A stretch of DNA of 64,000 nucleotides from assembly GCA_963727915.1 (NCBI GenBank), contig CAVSID010000004.1, positions 434,001-498,000 of the forward strand, in the 5' to 3' direction. Position 1 is the first letter of the stretch. The number at the start of each line of letters is the position of its first letter. Positions 8,566 to 16,706 of this stretch are shown here, piece after piece. Below the pieces are notes generated by a model. That model made no database searches, was not told the origin of the DNA, and saw nothing but the letters and a program-made list of their open reading frames with translations. The position numbers and the translations under genes are program-made. Source of the DNA: CAWAND01 sp963727915. GTDB taxonomy: Bacteria; Chloroflexota; Anaerolineae; Anaerolineales; E44-bin32.

Positions 8566-9033
8566 CTATTCTCTACGTTCAATCTCTTCAGGTGTCGGTC
8601 TCTGGAAGAACTCAATCCAAGGCTTCATTTTCCCTTCGGAAATGTGGAAGCTCTCCTGGGACGGCTGCGAGTTCCTCACCGCAAGCCGCCTCAATAGCTC
8701 ATCCTCCGGCACATCAAGAAAATGTACTTCGCTGCCAGCTCCAAGGTCCTTGGCTCGCAGCCGATAATCTTCGCGTTCTTCTCTCGCCCAAAAGCCGAAA
8801 TCTAGGATTACATTCGTTCCCAATTCCAGCGCCCTGCTTGCGATATTCCAAAGCATGGCCTCGATCAAACTATGTCTGGCATCATGTTCCGGCTCTTCTG
8901 CATCTTGGCCAAAAAGACGCACATGCCACTCATCGGTCGTCAAGCGAAGCGCCGACTTTTCATGTTCGATCTTTTGCGCAAGCGTTGTTTTTCCTGAACA
9001 AGGGAGTCCAACCATCAGATGAAGAGTTGCCAC
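8566..9033 (-). CDS. P-loop kinase (AAA_33 type)
   Basis: A 155-residue protein with Walker A G9-LPCSGKTT, a second conserved segment RLTTDEWHVRLFG (substrate Asp/Glu), the Walker-B-like strand NVILDFGFWAREERE, and a helical lid ending in PTPEEIERRE. This matches small kinases of the zeta-toxin/chloramphenicol-phosphotransferase-like group, which phosphorylate small molecules or nucleotide sugars. The actual substrate cannot be read from sequence. No antitoxin-like partner is present in the cassette. Confidence 0.85.
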   Translation of the reverse strand: MATLHLMVGLPCSGKTTLAQKIEHEKSALRLTTDEWHVRLFGQDAEEPEHDARHSLIEAMLWNIASRALELGTNVILDFGFWAREEREDYRLRAKDLGAGSEVHFLDVPEDELLRRLAVRNSQPSQESFHISEGKMKPWIEFFQRPTPEEIERRE

Positions 9034-9064
9034 GCCTTCTACTCCTAATGATCGTCTACAAGCC

Positions 9065-9212
9065 GCCTAACGCCCCCGAGCTGCGAAGTCCCACGTTCTG
9101 TGTGGGGATCGGCCGGGGCCACGATCCGCCATGCCCCTAGCCCGTCCTGAGCACACAACAATCACGCCAAACTCGCCCAGCATCCCCGGTCCGATCCAGC
9201 GAGATGATATGC
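9065..9212 (-). repeat. attC 11
   Basis: Boxes GCCTAAC and GATATGC (core GTT changed to GAT), 148 bp. Carries the second insertion type, a CCCAC...GTGGG hairpin. Confidence 0.85.
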
Positions 9213-9227
9213 GGGGCACCAGCATTC

Positions 9228-9653
9228 TCACCGGTCAGTCCCAGCAGTAACACGTTCATCTCCAACTGCAGGTAGTGCTCGGAGCGCTGTGATCCTCCAT
9301 CGATCTCCATCCTTGACAAGCACCCACATCCCGCGCGCCAGCCTGGTAGGGAGTTCATCTCTCGAGTGCGCGGCACCGGATGTCGTAGAGCCGACGTTGA
9401 TGATCGCAACTTCTGGCGTGATCATACGAAATGATTCCAATTCGAACTCAGCTTTGCGCGTTTCATCGATCTTGGAAAAGTACGCAGCCCAGGATGCCTC
9501 GATAGCATTTCGCCCAGTCGCCCTCGGGTGGTTACCCATCACCATGTCCGCATCTCGTGAAAAGAAGGCAGCTACGGAACCTGCCTCGTGAGTATTCCAG
9601 GCCTCTTCGTACGCATTAAGCAGGCTCAGCAGTTCTTCGCGGGGATCTTCCAT
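9228..9653 (-). CDS. SnoaL/DUF4440-like NTF2-fold protein
   Basis: A 141-residue NTF2-like protein: EELLSLLNAYEEAWNTHE, VAAFFSRDADMVMG, RNAIEASWAAYF, then beta strands VAIINVG and ARGMWVLVKDGDRWRIT. Members bind or isomerise small hydrophobic molecules or act in stress; the substrate is unknown. ATG 9653 is chosen because AGGCGG precedes it and the ten extra upstream residues look non-coding. Confidence 0.8.
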   Translation of the reverse strand: MEDPREELLSLLNAYEEAWNTHEAGSVAAFFSRDADMVMGNHPRATGRNAIEASWAAYFSKIDETRKAEFELESFRMITPEVAIINVGSTTSGAAHSRDELPTRLARGMWVLVKDGDRWRITALRALPAVGDERVTAGTDR

Positions 9654-9701
9654 GTCCGCCTCCCTAGGCCCAAGACAGGGCACACTCTAGGTCACAGCGC
9701 C

Positions 9702-9830
9702 GCCTAACGGATCGGCGTTCAGCGGCTGGCGACGATCTGCCACCGACGCGGTGAACGTCTGGACACCCTCAAAGTACCACGATCCAGAGTGCCCAAAGTG
9801 TAGCCAGTCCGCTGCAAAGGCTTGTTAGGC
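9702..9830 (-). repeat. attC 12 (heterologous type)
   Basis: Boxes GCCTAAC/GTTAGGC, 129 bp. Arms AGCGGCTGGC and GCCAGTCCGCT pair with one extra base on the right. Sequence is unrelated to the main family and resembles classical mobile-integron sites (AACAAGCCTTTGCAGCGGAC on minus). Confidence 0.88.
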
Positions 9831-9873
9831 GGCATTCATATTCTCCTATGTCTGCTTTCGGCCAGAAGCGGCA

Positions 9874-10395
9874 TTAATACCTCGCAGTTCCTTGGGACGA
9901 CGCCTCGTTGGCATTTCCAAGAATTGCGTCGACGACGCGTGCGATGGGTGCCGTGGCGTCGATTATGATTGCGTTCTTTGGAATGTCTTCTTTTGTCGCA
10001 TGCTGTAATCGCGCAATGGATTCCTCTTCGCATGCTCGTCCGCCCCACTCGTCTTCAGGTCGGAGGGCAAGACGTCGGTTCAGCGTGTCCAGATCGACCT
10101 CAAGAACGAAAACCCTATCGAATAGATCGATGAAACGGTCGAAATTCCTGGAACCGCCGCAAAAGAACGATGCCGCATGACCTTGGTCGGCCACCAAAGC
10201 TCTGACCTTGTCGACGTCCCAGATATGATGCTCGTGGGCGAAGCCATCCAAAGGCTCACCGGTTTTCGGATCGCCCTGATAGGCTAGGTCCCTGTCGCCA
10301 TGGATGGAGTGGTAGCCGCGCCGTCGCAGCTCGTCGCAGACCGAGGTTTTGCCGGTGCAGGAAACGCCTTCGATTAGGTAATTCTTGACACCCAT
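9874..10395 (-). CDS. P-loop nucleotide/nucleoside kinase-like protein
   Basis: A 173-residue protein from ATG 10395, preceded by GGGACGGAAC. Walker A is G10-VSCTGKTS; SIHGDRDLAYQG follows as the substrate-binding segment. RVFVLEVDLDTLNRRLALRPEDEWG is the Walker-B and lid region with Arg residues, and IIIDATAPIARVVDAIL is the C-terminal helix. It resembles adenylate-kinase-like enzymes; phosphate acceptor unknown. It differs clearly from the kinase of cassette 10, so it is not a duplicate. Cassette 12 is the one with a foreign attC. Confidence 0.78.
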   Translation of the reverse strand: MGVKNYLIEGVSCTGKTSVCDELRRRGYHSIHGDRDLAYQGDPKTGEPLDGFAHEHHIWDVDKVRALVADQGHAASFFCGGSRNFDRFIDLFDRVFVLEVDLDTLNRRLALRPEDEWGGRACEEESIARLQHATKEDIPKNAIIIDATAPIARVVDAILGNANEASSQGTARY

Positions 10396-10527
10396 GTTCC
10401 GTCCCCAACAAAAGAACATGCGGCTGTGGAGTTCTCCCCGCGTTTCGAATGGCTCCGCAACCGCCGCCTAGGCCTCCGGCTCCACTTCGGGTCGAGAGCG
10501 GACATTTCCGAATGATGTTTCGATGAC

Positions 10528-10681
10528 GCCTAACGCCCTCGAGCTTCGCGAAGCACCCTGAGCGCAGCCGAAGGGGAGCGGCCCGGGCCACGCTTCGCCC
10601 TGCCCACGACCCATCCTGAGCATACAACAATCGGGCCAAACTCCCCCCGCATCCTCGGTCCCGTCCAGCGAGATGTTAGCC
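10528..10681 (-). repeat. attC 13
   Basis: Boxes GCCTAAC/GTTAGCC, 154 bp, REP-like arm insertion. The right box matches attC 14 left box. Confidence 0.92.
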
Positions 10682-10709
10682 AGCAGAATAGCTGAATTGG
10701 GATCGGTTT

Positions 10710-11504
10710 TCAGGCATAACCCCTAACACCCCAGGCTCTAGCCTGCATGACAATCGTCCCATCATCTTCCATGAGAAAGCGGCTTTCCAGGCTTTCCTTC
10801 AGCCGTCGGCGCTCATCGTCGCCCAGGCTGCTTACGTACCTCGGAGCCGGGCCAACTTCGCCCAGGAATGGCTCCCAAAAGTCCGAGAAGCCGTTGAACT
10901 TGGTCAAGGTTTCAAGGGCTATGACGTCTACGACCTTGAGCCGGGCTGCTGTGAAGAGCGATCGCAAGGGGTCAGGGGAACAGAGCGGAAATCGGTTCCC
11001 CTCGTCGAGGTTGGCGGCATTCGGATCAAGCGCCACTGCCGCATCCCAGAATGCGCGCAGGAATTGCATTCCCCCCGAATAGTCCCAGACATATGCAGCG
11101 AACAGGCCGTTCACCGTCATTCGCTCGACTATTGAACGGACCATTGACTTAGGCTGCTCAACAAAGTTCAGGACCAATCCGGAGGCGCAACAGTCAAATT
11201 GGCGTGGCCGCGGAGGTAGTTCTTCCATCCTTGCCACTTGAAAATCGACCCGAAGGTCGTGAATTCTCTCACGTGCGATCTGCAGCAGGGCACTTGAAGG
11301 GTCACATGCCAGGATTGAGGCGGGGTCCGCGTGCTCGATTATGGCTTCTGTCAGCGCCCCAGTCCCGCATCCGAGCTCAAGCCAGTGAAGTCCCGCTCTG
11401 GGCTCGATCCAGCGGAGGAACTCGGTCGCAATTTGGCGACTCCACCTTCCCATGAAATGGTCGTAGGAACCCGCTGCTCCCCAGCCATCGTCCACAGATT
11501 TCAA
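10710..11504 (-). CDS. SAM-dependent class I methyltransferase
   Basis: A 264-residue Rossmann methyltransferase: motif I LELGCGTG at 42-49 binds S-adenosylmethionine, ILACDPSSALL (motif II acidic residue) follows, then FDCCASGLVLNFV and the GLFAAYVWDYSGG strand. The order YDHFMGRWSRQIATEFL at the start is typical of small-molecule methyltransferases of the ubiE/Methyltransf_11-25 group. Substrate unknown. The start codon sits 20 bases from attC 14. Confidence 0.9.
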   Translation of the reverse strand: MKSVDDGWGAAGSYDHFMGRWSRQIATEFLRWIEPRAGLHWLELGCGTGALTEAIIEHADPASILACDPSSALLQIARERIHDLRVDFQVARMEELPPRPRQFDCCASGLVLNFVEQPKSMVRSIVERMTVNGLFAAYVWDYSGGMQFLRAFWDAAVALDPNAANLDEGNRFPLCSPDPLRSLFTAARLKVVDVIALETLTKFNGFSDFWEPFLGEVGPAPRYVSSLGDDERRRLKESLESRFLMEDDGTIVMQARAWGVRGYA

Positions 11505-11523
11505 GCCTCATACTCCTTCTGCT

Positions 11524-11677
11524 GGCTAACGCCCTCGAGCTTCGCGAAGCACCCTGAGCGCAGCCGAAGGGGATCGGCCCGGGCCACGCTCCGCCCTGCC
11601 CACGACCCATCCTGAGCATACAACAATCGCGCCAAACTCGCATCGCATCCCCGGTCCAATCCAGCGAGATGTTAGAT
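11524..11677 (-). repeat. attC 14
   Basis: Boxes GGCTAAC/GTTAGAT, 154 bp, REP-like arm insertion. Confidence 0.92.
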
Positions 11678-11706
11678 GGAGACCGAGGTACATGTCGGAA
11701 CGCAAC

Positions 11707-12051
11707 TTACTGTTTCCTCACTATGTCGACTGAGATTTCCACCGCCGGCGTCGTTCCTCTATTCTCAAGCCAGTGCGTGGTGCTCTTATCCTCGGGCCAG
11801 CCCACTCCCGTCCCATACTCCTTAACTACTCCATTTCGATGGTCAGTGATCGTTCCTTGCAGTATGTAGACCATGCCCGGCCTATCTTTGTGGTCGTGAA
11901 TAGGGCCGAAGACGCCTCCAGGTTCGATGGTCACCATGCGCATACGAAGCTGCCGTCCTGCCATGCCCTCGATTTCAGGGCCAAGGTCAAGCGCCGCTAG
12001 TAGCTTCACCGTAACACCTTTCGTCTCAGGTGCCGCCTGTTCGCTTCCCAA
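11707..12051 (-). CDS. Single-domain cupin protein
   Basis: A 114-residue cupin_2 protein. The first cupin motif is PIHDHKDRPGMVYILQG (His ligands and Glu-like position) and the second is around THWLENRGTTPAVEI. Such proteins bind a metal in a small beta barrel and act as sensors, isomerases or dioxygenases; nothing here fixes the reaction. It lies alone between two attC sites. Confidence 0.85.
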   Translation of the reverse strand: MGSEQAAPETKGVTVKLLAALDLGPEIEGMAGRQLRMRMVTIEPGGVFGPIHDHKDRPGMVYILQGTITDHRNGVVKEYGTGVGWPEDKSTTHWLENRGTTPAVEISVDIVRKQ

Positions 12052-12079
12052 CGCAGTCTCCTTTGTGTGGGGCCTCTCC

Positions 12080-12227
12080 GCCTAACGCCCCCGAGCTGCG
12101 AAGTCCCACGTTCTGTGTGGGGATCGGCCAGGGCCAACCTCCGCCCTGCCCCCGGTACGTCCTGAGCATACAACAATCTCGCCAAATTCGCCCCACGTCA
12201 CCGGTCCGATCCAGCGAGATGTTAGAC
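12080..12227 (-). repeat. attC 15
   Basis: Boxes GCCTAAC/GTTAGAC, 148 bp, CCCAC...GTGGG hairpin insertion. Confidence 0.92.
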
Positions 12228-12275
12228 GGCGACTAAGTTGGTGTTTCATCGACTATCACTTGGATTCTCCGCTCG

Positions 12276-12789
12276 CTAGTCTCGGGGCCGCTTTGCCGTT
12301 TCCAGCCAATAGATCAACTGTTGCTTACGGGATGCAGGCAGGTTGCGATTGGCTTCGAGACATCCCGTCCGCCCTCCCAAGGCAGCTTCTAATTCAACAG
12401 GGATGCGATCCACCTGCTCTCGTCGAATGGCTGCCTACCATTGGCCGCTCTCTCTCCCTTGACGCGCCTTCTCAAGGCCAGCTTCCGTCATCAGGTCGCC
12501 GGCAATCAGCTGCTCGACCCTTCGGATGTTGTGTAGAGACCAGATGCTTTCAGGTCTGCGGGGCGAAAAGCGGAGGACGTACGTGGCCTTGTCGCGTCTC
12601 CTCCGCTGGTCATCAATCCATCCAAAGCATAGAGCTTCAAGGACGGCTTCTTCGAGCATGATAAAGTCCGCCTTGCCAGTCTTCGTCCGTATGACGAGCC
12701 AAGCTTCAGTGGAATGGTCATGGTTCTCCTCAAGCCACCGGCGCCATGAAGCACGGTCCGAGAATGTCAGTGGATTGCTGGTTTTTCAC
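12276..12789 (-). pseudogene. YdeI/OmdA-family protein, interrupted
   Basis: Joined frames give NPLTFSDRASWRRWLEENH, EAWLVIRTKTGKADF, LEEAVLEALCFGWID, LIAGDLMTEAGLEKARQ and the C-terminal LPASRKQQLIYWLETAKRP, the full YdeI/OmdA pattern linked to bacteriocin-protection proteins. Two defects are seen: a run of five A after a GTG at 12789 puts the start out of frame, and a TAG follows GQW (codon near 12432) before the last 50 codons. The gene is therefore broken or misread at two places. Confidence 0.8.
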
Positions 12790-12823
12790 ATCATAGGGCC
12801 CAACTGCTTTGGGATGAACTGCC

Positions 12824-12930
12824 GGCTGACGCCGAGGGTGATAGCCGCCCGCCACCGGCCCGATCGCCAACCGTCAAAAGTGACGCCTAACTTTGGCAGC
12901 TGGGCGGGTCGGCTGCACGCCGTGTTAGCC
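12824..12930 (-). repeat. attC 16 (distinct type)
   Basis: Left box degenerate GGCTGAC, right box GTTAGCC, 107 bp. Arms AGCCGCCCGCC and GGCGGGTCGGCT pair with one unpaired T on the right. Different sequence from the main family. Confidence 0.75.
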
Positions 12931-12955
12931 CGCTGTTTGCCGTGAAGATGTTGTC

Positions 12956-13573
12956 TCACAGGTTCATTGCCATTGCCGTCTCGCGATAGGCAGCAATGAC
13001 AATCATGAGAATTCCCAAACAAAGACAAAATGTCTCAGAAGCCGATAATCTTATGTCCCGCAAGTTCTTGATTTTTTCGCCTTTCCATTGCCGCAGGCTT
13101 CGATATTGATACAGCCCAATATCTGCGGTGGCTGCAATCACAAGGACATATGCCAGCATTTCAACTCCACCAATGCTCATGCCAAGAGCCATGCCATCCC
13201 ACGCGTTGAATAGTTTTAGATCAGACACAGCGAAGGAGTTGGTGCCAGATGTCAGGCCCGACGTGATTCCCAGAATAGCGGGGACAACATAACCGATTGG
13301 GATTCCATTGAGTTGTTGTAAGTTCGTCAGCACACATACGACAAGAACTGTGCTGAAATTAAACACCAATGTGAGGCCAAATTCGCTCCAGAAGGATGGG
13401 GCCGAAGCGACAACGGAGCCAATCGCCGATTGTGGCGTGCCACGCATGAGACCTTCAGGCAGCAGGTAATAGCCTAGCAGGAAAAAGACCATATTCAAAA
13501 GCGCGTACACTCCATAAAGCCACAAAATGCGTTTGAAGACATTTTCTCGTGGTTGGGTTTGAGCACCGACCAT
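12956..13573 (-). CDS. Multi-pass membrane protein, unknown family
   Basis: A 205-residue protein with about five hydrophobic segments: ILWLYGVYALLNMVFFLLGYY, SEFGLTLVFNFSTVLVVCVL, IGYVVPAILGITSG, MLAYVLVIAATADIGLY and FCLCLGILMIVIAAY. The loop GLTSGTNSFAVSDLKLF lies between helices. The ATG at 13573 has AGGAGG at proper spacing; the ATG two codons earlier would sit too close to it. No domain recognised. Confidence 0.7.
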   Translation of the reverse strand: MVGAQTQPRENVFKRILWLYGVYALLNMVFFLLGYYLLPEGLMRGTPQSAIGSVVASAPSFWSEFGLTLVFNFSTVLVVCVLTNLQQLNGIPIGYVVPAILGITSGLTSGTNSFAVSDLKLFNAWDGMALGMSIGGVEMLAYVLVIAATADIGLYQYRSLRQWKGEKIKNLRDIRLSASETFCLCLGILMIVIAAYRETAMAMNL

Positions 13574-13613
13574 AGTCATCTCCTCCTAATACCATGCTGT
13601 TCATGCGAGAGCT

Positions 13614-13767
13614 GGCTAACGCCCTCGAGCTTCGCGAAGCACCCTGAGCGCAGCCGAAGGGGATCGGCCGGGGCCATTCCCCACCCTGCCCCTGGGCCAT
13701 CCTGAGCATACAACAATCACGCCAAACTCGCCCAGCATCCCCGGTCCGATCCAGCGAGATGTTAGGA
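13614..13767 (-). repeat. attC 17
   Basis: Boxes GGCTAAC/GTTAGGA, 154 bp, REP-like arm insertion. Right box matches attC 18 left box. Confidence 0.93.
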
Positions 13768-13787
13768 TGCCAAAACGCTTGCTCCAT

Positions 13788-14345
13788 CTACTCAAGATGT
13801 CCGCGACCAGCCATCTTCTCGCGTTGACGCCGGACAGCATTCACAATGAAATCCGTCTTTTCCTGCGTATATCGAACTGGATCTTGCTTGTACCGCTCAG
13901 CCAGGCGACACTTGAATTCGGAGTACGCTTGTGCCTCCTCTGGATTCTCGCGGATGCGGTCTCGGAAGAGGATCATCTGCTCAAGTTCTCTGTGGCCGGT
14001 CGGGAAGATGTGGACGTCGTGAGTGCGCTGCCCAGCGGCGTTCCTTGTCACGAAGTGGCGGCCCGGGATTCCTCCCTCGCCCTGGACTTCGTATCCGGCA
14101 GCCTCAAATACTGAGGTCATGCTTTGAAGCGGAGTGAGGTCGGGAACTTCTACCATTAAGTCAACAACGGGCTTCGCACTTAAGCCTTGGACAGCCGTAC
14201 TTCCGACATGGTGGATGGCGAGTGCGCTTTCGCCAAGCAGCTGGCGTAGGATCTTGACCTCAGCCTCGAATTGGTCCGGCCAACTCGGATCGTAGGGCAC
14301 TATGCGAACCTCAGTTATCCATGTGAAGCCCCTTGAATCAGTCAT
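13788..14345 (-). CDS. GrpB family protein (nucleotidyltransferase fold)
   Basis: A 185-residue GrpB/UPF0157 protein. It shows VPYDPSWPDQFEAE, the signature HHVGSTAVQGLSAKPVVD (residues 46-62), and HDVHIFPTGHRELEQM. GrpB domains resemble nucleotidyltransferases and are often fused to dephospho-CoA kinase; the activity of stand-alone members is unsettled. Full length for the family. The stop is 21 bases from attC 17. Confidence 0.92.
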   Translation of the reverse strand: MTDSRGFTWITEVRIVPYDPSWPDQFEAEVKILRQLLGESALAIHHVGSTAVQGLSAKPVVDLMVEVPDLTPLQSMTSVFEAAGYEVQGEGGIPGRHFVTRNAAGQRTHDVHIFPTGHRELEQMILFRDRIRENPEEAQAYSEFKCRLAERYKQDPVRYTQEKTDFIVNAVRRQREKMAGRGHLE

Positions 14346-14428
14346 GCGCTATTCCTCGATAGTTGCCTGGACCCACAATGCGCGATCTGCATTCCCGGCC
14401 AAGGAATCCACATGGGCAGAGTTTCGCA

Positions 14429-14575
14429 TCCTAACGCCCTCGAGCTGCGAAGTCCCACGTTCTGTGTGGGGATCGGCCGGGGCCGCTTACCGCCCTGCCC
14501 CTGAGCCATCCTGAGCATACAACAATCATGCCAAAATCGCCCAGCATCCCGGTCCGATCCAGCGAGATGTTAGGC
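14429..14575 (-). repeat. attC 18
   Basis: Boxes TCCTAAC/GTTAGGC, 147 bp, CCCAC...GTGGG hairpin insertion. Confidence 0.92.
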
Positions 14576-14625
14576 CGACTCTGCTCGCTTCTGCGCCAAT
14601 TCGCAGGATACAAGTCGCGAGATTG

Positions 14626-15153
14626 CTAAGGAACGTAAACCAACCTCATGACATCCTTGCCAATCCGACCGGTGGCTTTAAGATGGAGCGGCGGCCGGGG
14701 TCCGGCGAAATAGGGTGTGCCGTGACCAAGCACGACGGGGTGCAGGTAGATCCGATACTCATCGATCAGGCCAAGTTCGGTGAGGCTCTGCGCCAAGGTC
14801 GGGCCAGCAACTTCGATCTCCCCCTCGCGCTCGGCCTTTAGCTCCCGGATCGCGCGCTCAAGATCATCCGCAACAAGCCAGGCATTGGGGCCGACTGACC
14901 TCAACGAGCGCGAGACGACCCATTTCGGCTGGTCCCGCCAAGCCGCCGCGAATGCTCGTTCGTCAGCATCCCAATCAGAATGATCGTCGTCCCAGTAACG
15001 CATGATTTCATACATTTGGCGGCCGTAGACGCTGCCCGTCTGCCCCTGAGCCTGCGCAACAAAATGGCGAAAGAGCGTGGGGCTTGGTGCAAACTCCGTA
15101 TGGTCGACGTAGCCGTCCAGGGACTGGTTCATACCGAACACGAGCTTAGCCAT
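14626..15153 (-). CDS. Dihydrofolate-reductase-like (RibD C-terminal) protein
   Basis: A 175-residue protein of the RibD_C/DHFR-like fold: LVFGMNQSLDGYVDH at the start, GSVYGRQMYEIMRYW, KWVVSRSLRSV, IEVAGPTLAQSLTELGLIDE and LHPVVLGHGTPYF. The family reduces pterin-like or other substrates with NAD(P)H; stand-alone members are mostly uncharacterised. ATG 15153 follows AGGAACTAGG. A second, distant member occurs in cassette 34. Confidence 0.88.
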   Translation of the reverse strand: MAKLVFGMNQSLDGYVDHTEFAPSPTLFRHFVAQAQGQTGSVYGRQMYEIMRYWDDDHSDWDADERAFAAAWRDQPKWVVSRSLRSVGPNAWLVADDLERAIRELKAEREGEIEVAGPTLAQSLTELGLIDEYRIYLHPVVLGHGTPYFAGPRPPLHLKATGRIGKDVMRLVYVP

Positions 15154-15234
15154 CCTAGTTCCTTTCCTCACGCGCCACTGCCGCGCCCCGTTCAGCTGAA
15201 CCTCGTTGATGACTGAGGCATCGCCAGTTATGCG

Positions 15235-15388
15235 GCCTAACGCCCTCGAGCTTCGCGAAGCACCCTGAGCGCAGCCGAAGGGGATCGGCCGGGGCCGCTT
15301 ACCGCCCTGCCCCTGAGCCATCCTGAGCATACAACAATCACGCCAAGATCGCCCAGCATCCCCGGTCCGATTCAGCGAGATGTTAGGC
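15235..15388 (-). repeat. attC 19
   Basis: Boxes GCCTAAC/GTTAGGC, 154 bp, REP-like arm insertion. Confidence 0.93.
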
Positions 15389-15411
15389 ATCCGAAAGTCT
15401 CCCGCTGGAAC

Positions 15412-15459
15412 TACTGCTGCTGCTGGTGGTGGTGGTGGTGGTGGTGGTCGTCGTCATTA
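15412..15459. repeat. Trinucleotide tract (CTG/TGG/TCG)n
   Basis: CTG units run into eight TGG units (15424-15447) and then TCG units, in the non-coding stretch between the nucleotidyltransferase stop and attC 19. It lies outside recognised genes. Confidence 0.85.
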
Positions 15460-15536
15460 TCGTCGTGATCGGACGTCAGGTCGTCGCAGGAATGGGTGTC
15501 TACGTGGTGAGCAATGTGGATGACATCATGAGGGTG

Positions 15537-16079
15537 TCATCTCTCGCCTGATCGAACCAAGCGGCTGAACTCTTCAAATTGGGGCCGATAGCCTTGCTTC
15601 GTCGACCAAGACCCCACGTTGTCCATGTCTACTTCATTTGATTGGGCTATCAGTACAGCTTGATCAAGGCCTTGCAGATCGCTCCAGAAGTAGTAGGACG
15701 CCAGCCTATCCTTTACAGCGTCAGTGGGAGAGATGATGCGCAGGGTTCCTGTGGGGAACTCAAGCTCACGTTCTTCAATTATGGGCTCAGATCCGATGCT
15801 GGCAGGCCCGGAAAGGAATTCCACATAGTAGGGCGTATCTTGATGAAAATGGAACTTCCCCTTCTTTTCAAACCCAAGCTGATTCATAGCCTCCTCGATC
15901 TGCTTGTGGTCAATCATGAATCGACCAATGAAATCGAGGTCTTTTGATACATACTTGTGGTCACTATATACGGCGACCGCAGCGCCGCCAGATAGAATAA
16001 CCGCGATTCCCAAGCTCCGAAGATGGGTGTCTATGTGTGCCGCAAGCTCGGCTTGCGTCATGTCCTTGATGTTCTTCAC
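15537..16079 (-). CDS. Nucleotidyltransferase (AbiEii/DUF6036-like)
   Basis: A 180-residue protein with a minimal nucleotidyltransferase core: AVILSGGAAVAVYSDHKYVSKDLDF, where the GG and the D-x-D pair (KDLDF) are the catalytic signature, then a helical part with SPTDAVKDRLASYYFW. Similar proteins are toxins or partners in AbiE-type modules. It overlaps the upstream winged-helix gene by four bases (ATGA), so the two are co-translated. Transfer target (tRNA, protein, small molecule) is unknown. Confidence 0.78.
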   Translation of the reverse strand: MKNIKDMTQAELAAHIDTHLRSLGIAVILSGGAAVAVYSDHKYVSKDLDFIGRFMIDHKQIEEAMNQLGFEKKGKFHFHQDTPYYVEFLSGPASIGSEPIIEERELEFPTGTLRIISPTDAVKDRLASYYFWSDLQGLDQAVLIAQSNEVDMDNVGSWSTKQGYRPQFEEFSRLVRSGER

Positions 16080-16405
16080 AGTGGCTTGGCGCGGTGCCTG
16101 GGGCGTCGGCGGTTCTTTAGGAGTTCCTCACGCATTTCCGGTGAATAGTACGTCAGGGCCTTCTCAAGGATGCTTTTCAACTCATCGAGGAATGGGTATC
16201 TGGGATTGAACTGATAAACGCGCGTTCGACCCACGTCTCTGCTCACGAGAATCTCGGAGGATTCGAGTCGGCTGAGCTGCTTCTGGATAGCGTAGAGATC
16301 AGCATCGAAGAACCTGGCGATCTCTGTCGCGTAGCCCTCTTCCCTAGCCAGCAGGAACATCAGCACCTGTTCGCTGCTCTTTGAGCCAACTATTGGTTCG
16401 AGCAT
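16076..16405 (-). CDS. Winged-helix regulator paired with the nucleotidyltransferase
   Basis: A 109-residue ArsR/MarR-like DNA-binding protein: SSEQVLMFLLAREEGYATEIARFFD then DLYAIQKQLSRLESSEILVSRD (recognition helix) and GRTRVYQFNPRYPFL (wing). A basic tail NRRRPRHRAKPL ends it. The ATG at 16405 is preceded by three operator-like palindromes. By analogy with AbiEi it is likely an autoregulating antitoxin or repressor; this is inference from arrangement. Confidence 0.75.
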   Translation of the reverse strand: MLEPIVGSKSSEQVLMFLLAREEGYATEIARFFDADLYAIQKQLSRLESSEILVSRDVGRTRVYQFNPRYPFLDELKSILEKALTYYSPEMREELLKNRRRPRHRAKPL

Positions 16406-16411
16406 TTGTCC

Positions 16412-16468
16412 ACCAACTCTGTTGGTTTTATCACCAACCTTATTGGTTATATCACCAACTATGTTGGT
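16412..16468 (-). promoter_or_regulatory. Three tandem operator palindromes upstream of the winged-helix gene
   Basis: ACCAACTCTGTTGGT (16412-16426), ACCAACCTTATTGGT (16433-16447) and ACCAACTATGTTGGT (16454-16468) repeat with an exact 21-base period, two helical turns. A fourth, weaker copy (CCAACTATTGG, about 16386-16396) lies just inside the gene. Position right before the start codon fits autorepression. Confidence 0.75.
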
Positions 16469-16510
16469 CAACAGTATAGCAGCACATGGAGGGAAAGTAA
16501 AGGGGAGGAT

Positions 16511-16634
16511 GCCTAACGCCTCCGAGCTGATGGGCCGGGGCCTGTCTCGGTCCCGCCCCCAATCTGTCCCGAGCATACAACAATCACGCCAAATTCGCCC
16601 AGCATCCCCGGTCCGATCCAGCGAGATGTTAGGC
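16511..16634 (-). repeat. attC 20
   Basis: Boxes GCCTAAC/GTTAGGC, 124 bp. Left arm has the GGG variant but right arm keeps CCG, so one pair is mismatched. Confidence 0.92.
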
Positions 16635-16706
16635 AGAGCTCTGTGGAGTTTTGTGGCTCGTACAGCGATCCGTCCGGCTTTTACATGCTCCCACGCCCTA
16701 TGGCCC

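Noticed and set aside
8566..10395. Cassette 10 and 12 kinases as zeta-toxin systems
   Set aside because: P-loops are clear, but no antitoxin is present and key zeta-toxin residues cannot be verified, so only kinase-like is claimed.
15227..15233. Extra GTTATGC box directly next to attC 19
   Set aside because: It has no partner arm; a 7-base match by chance is likely.
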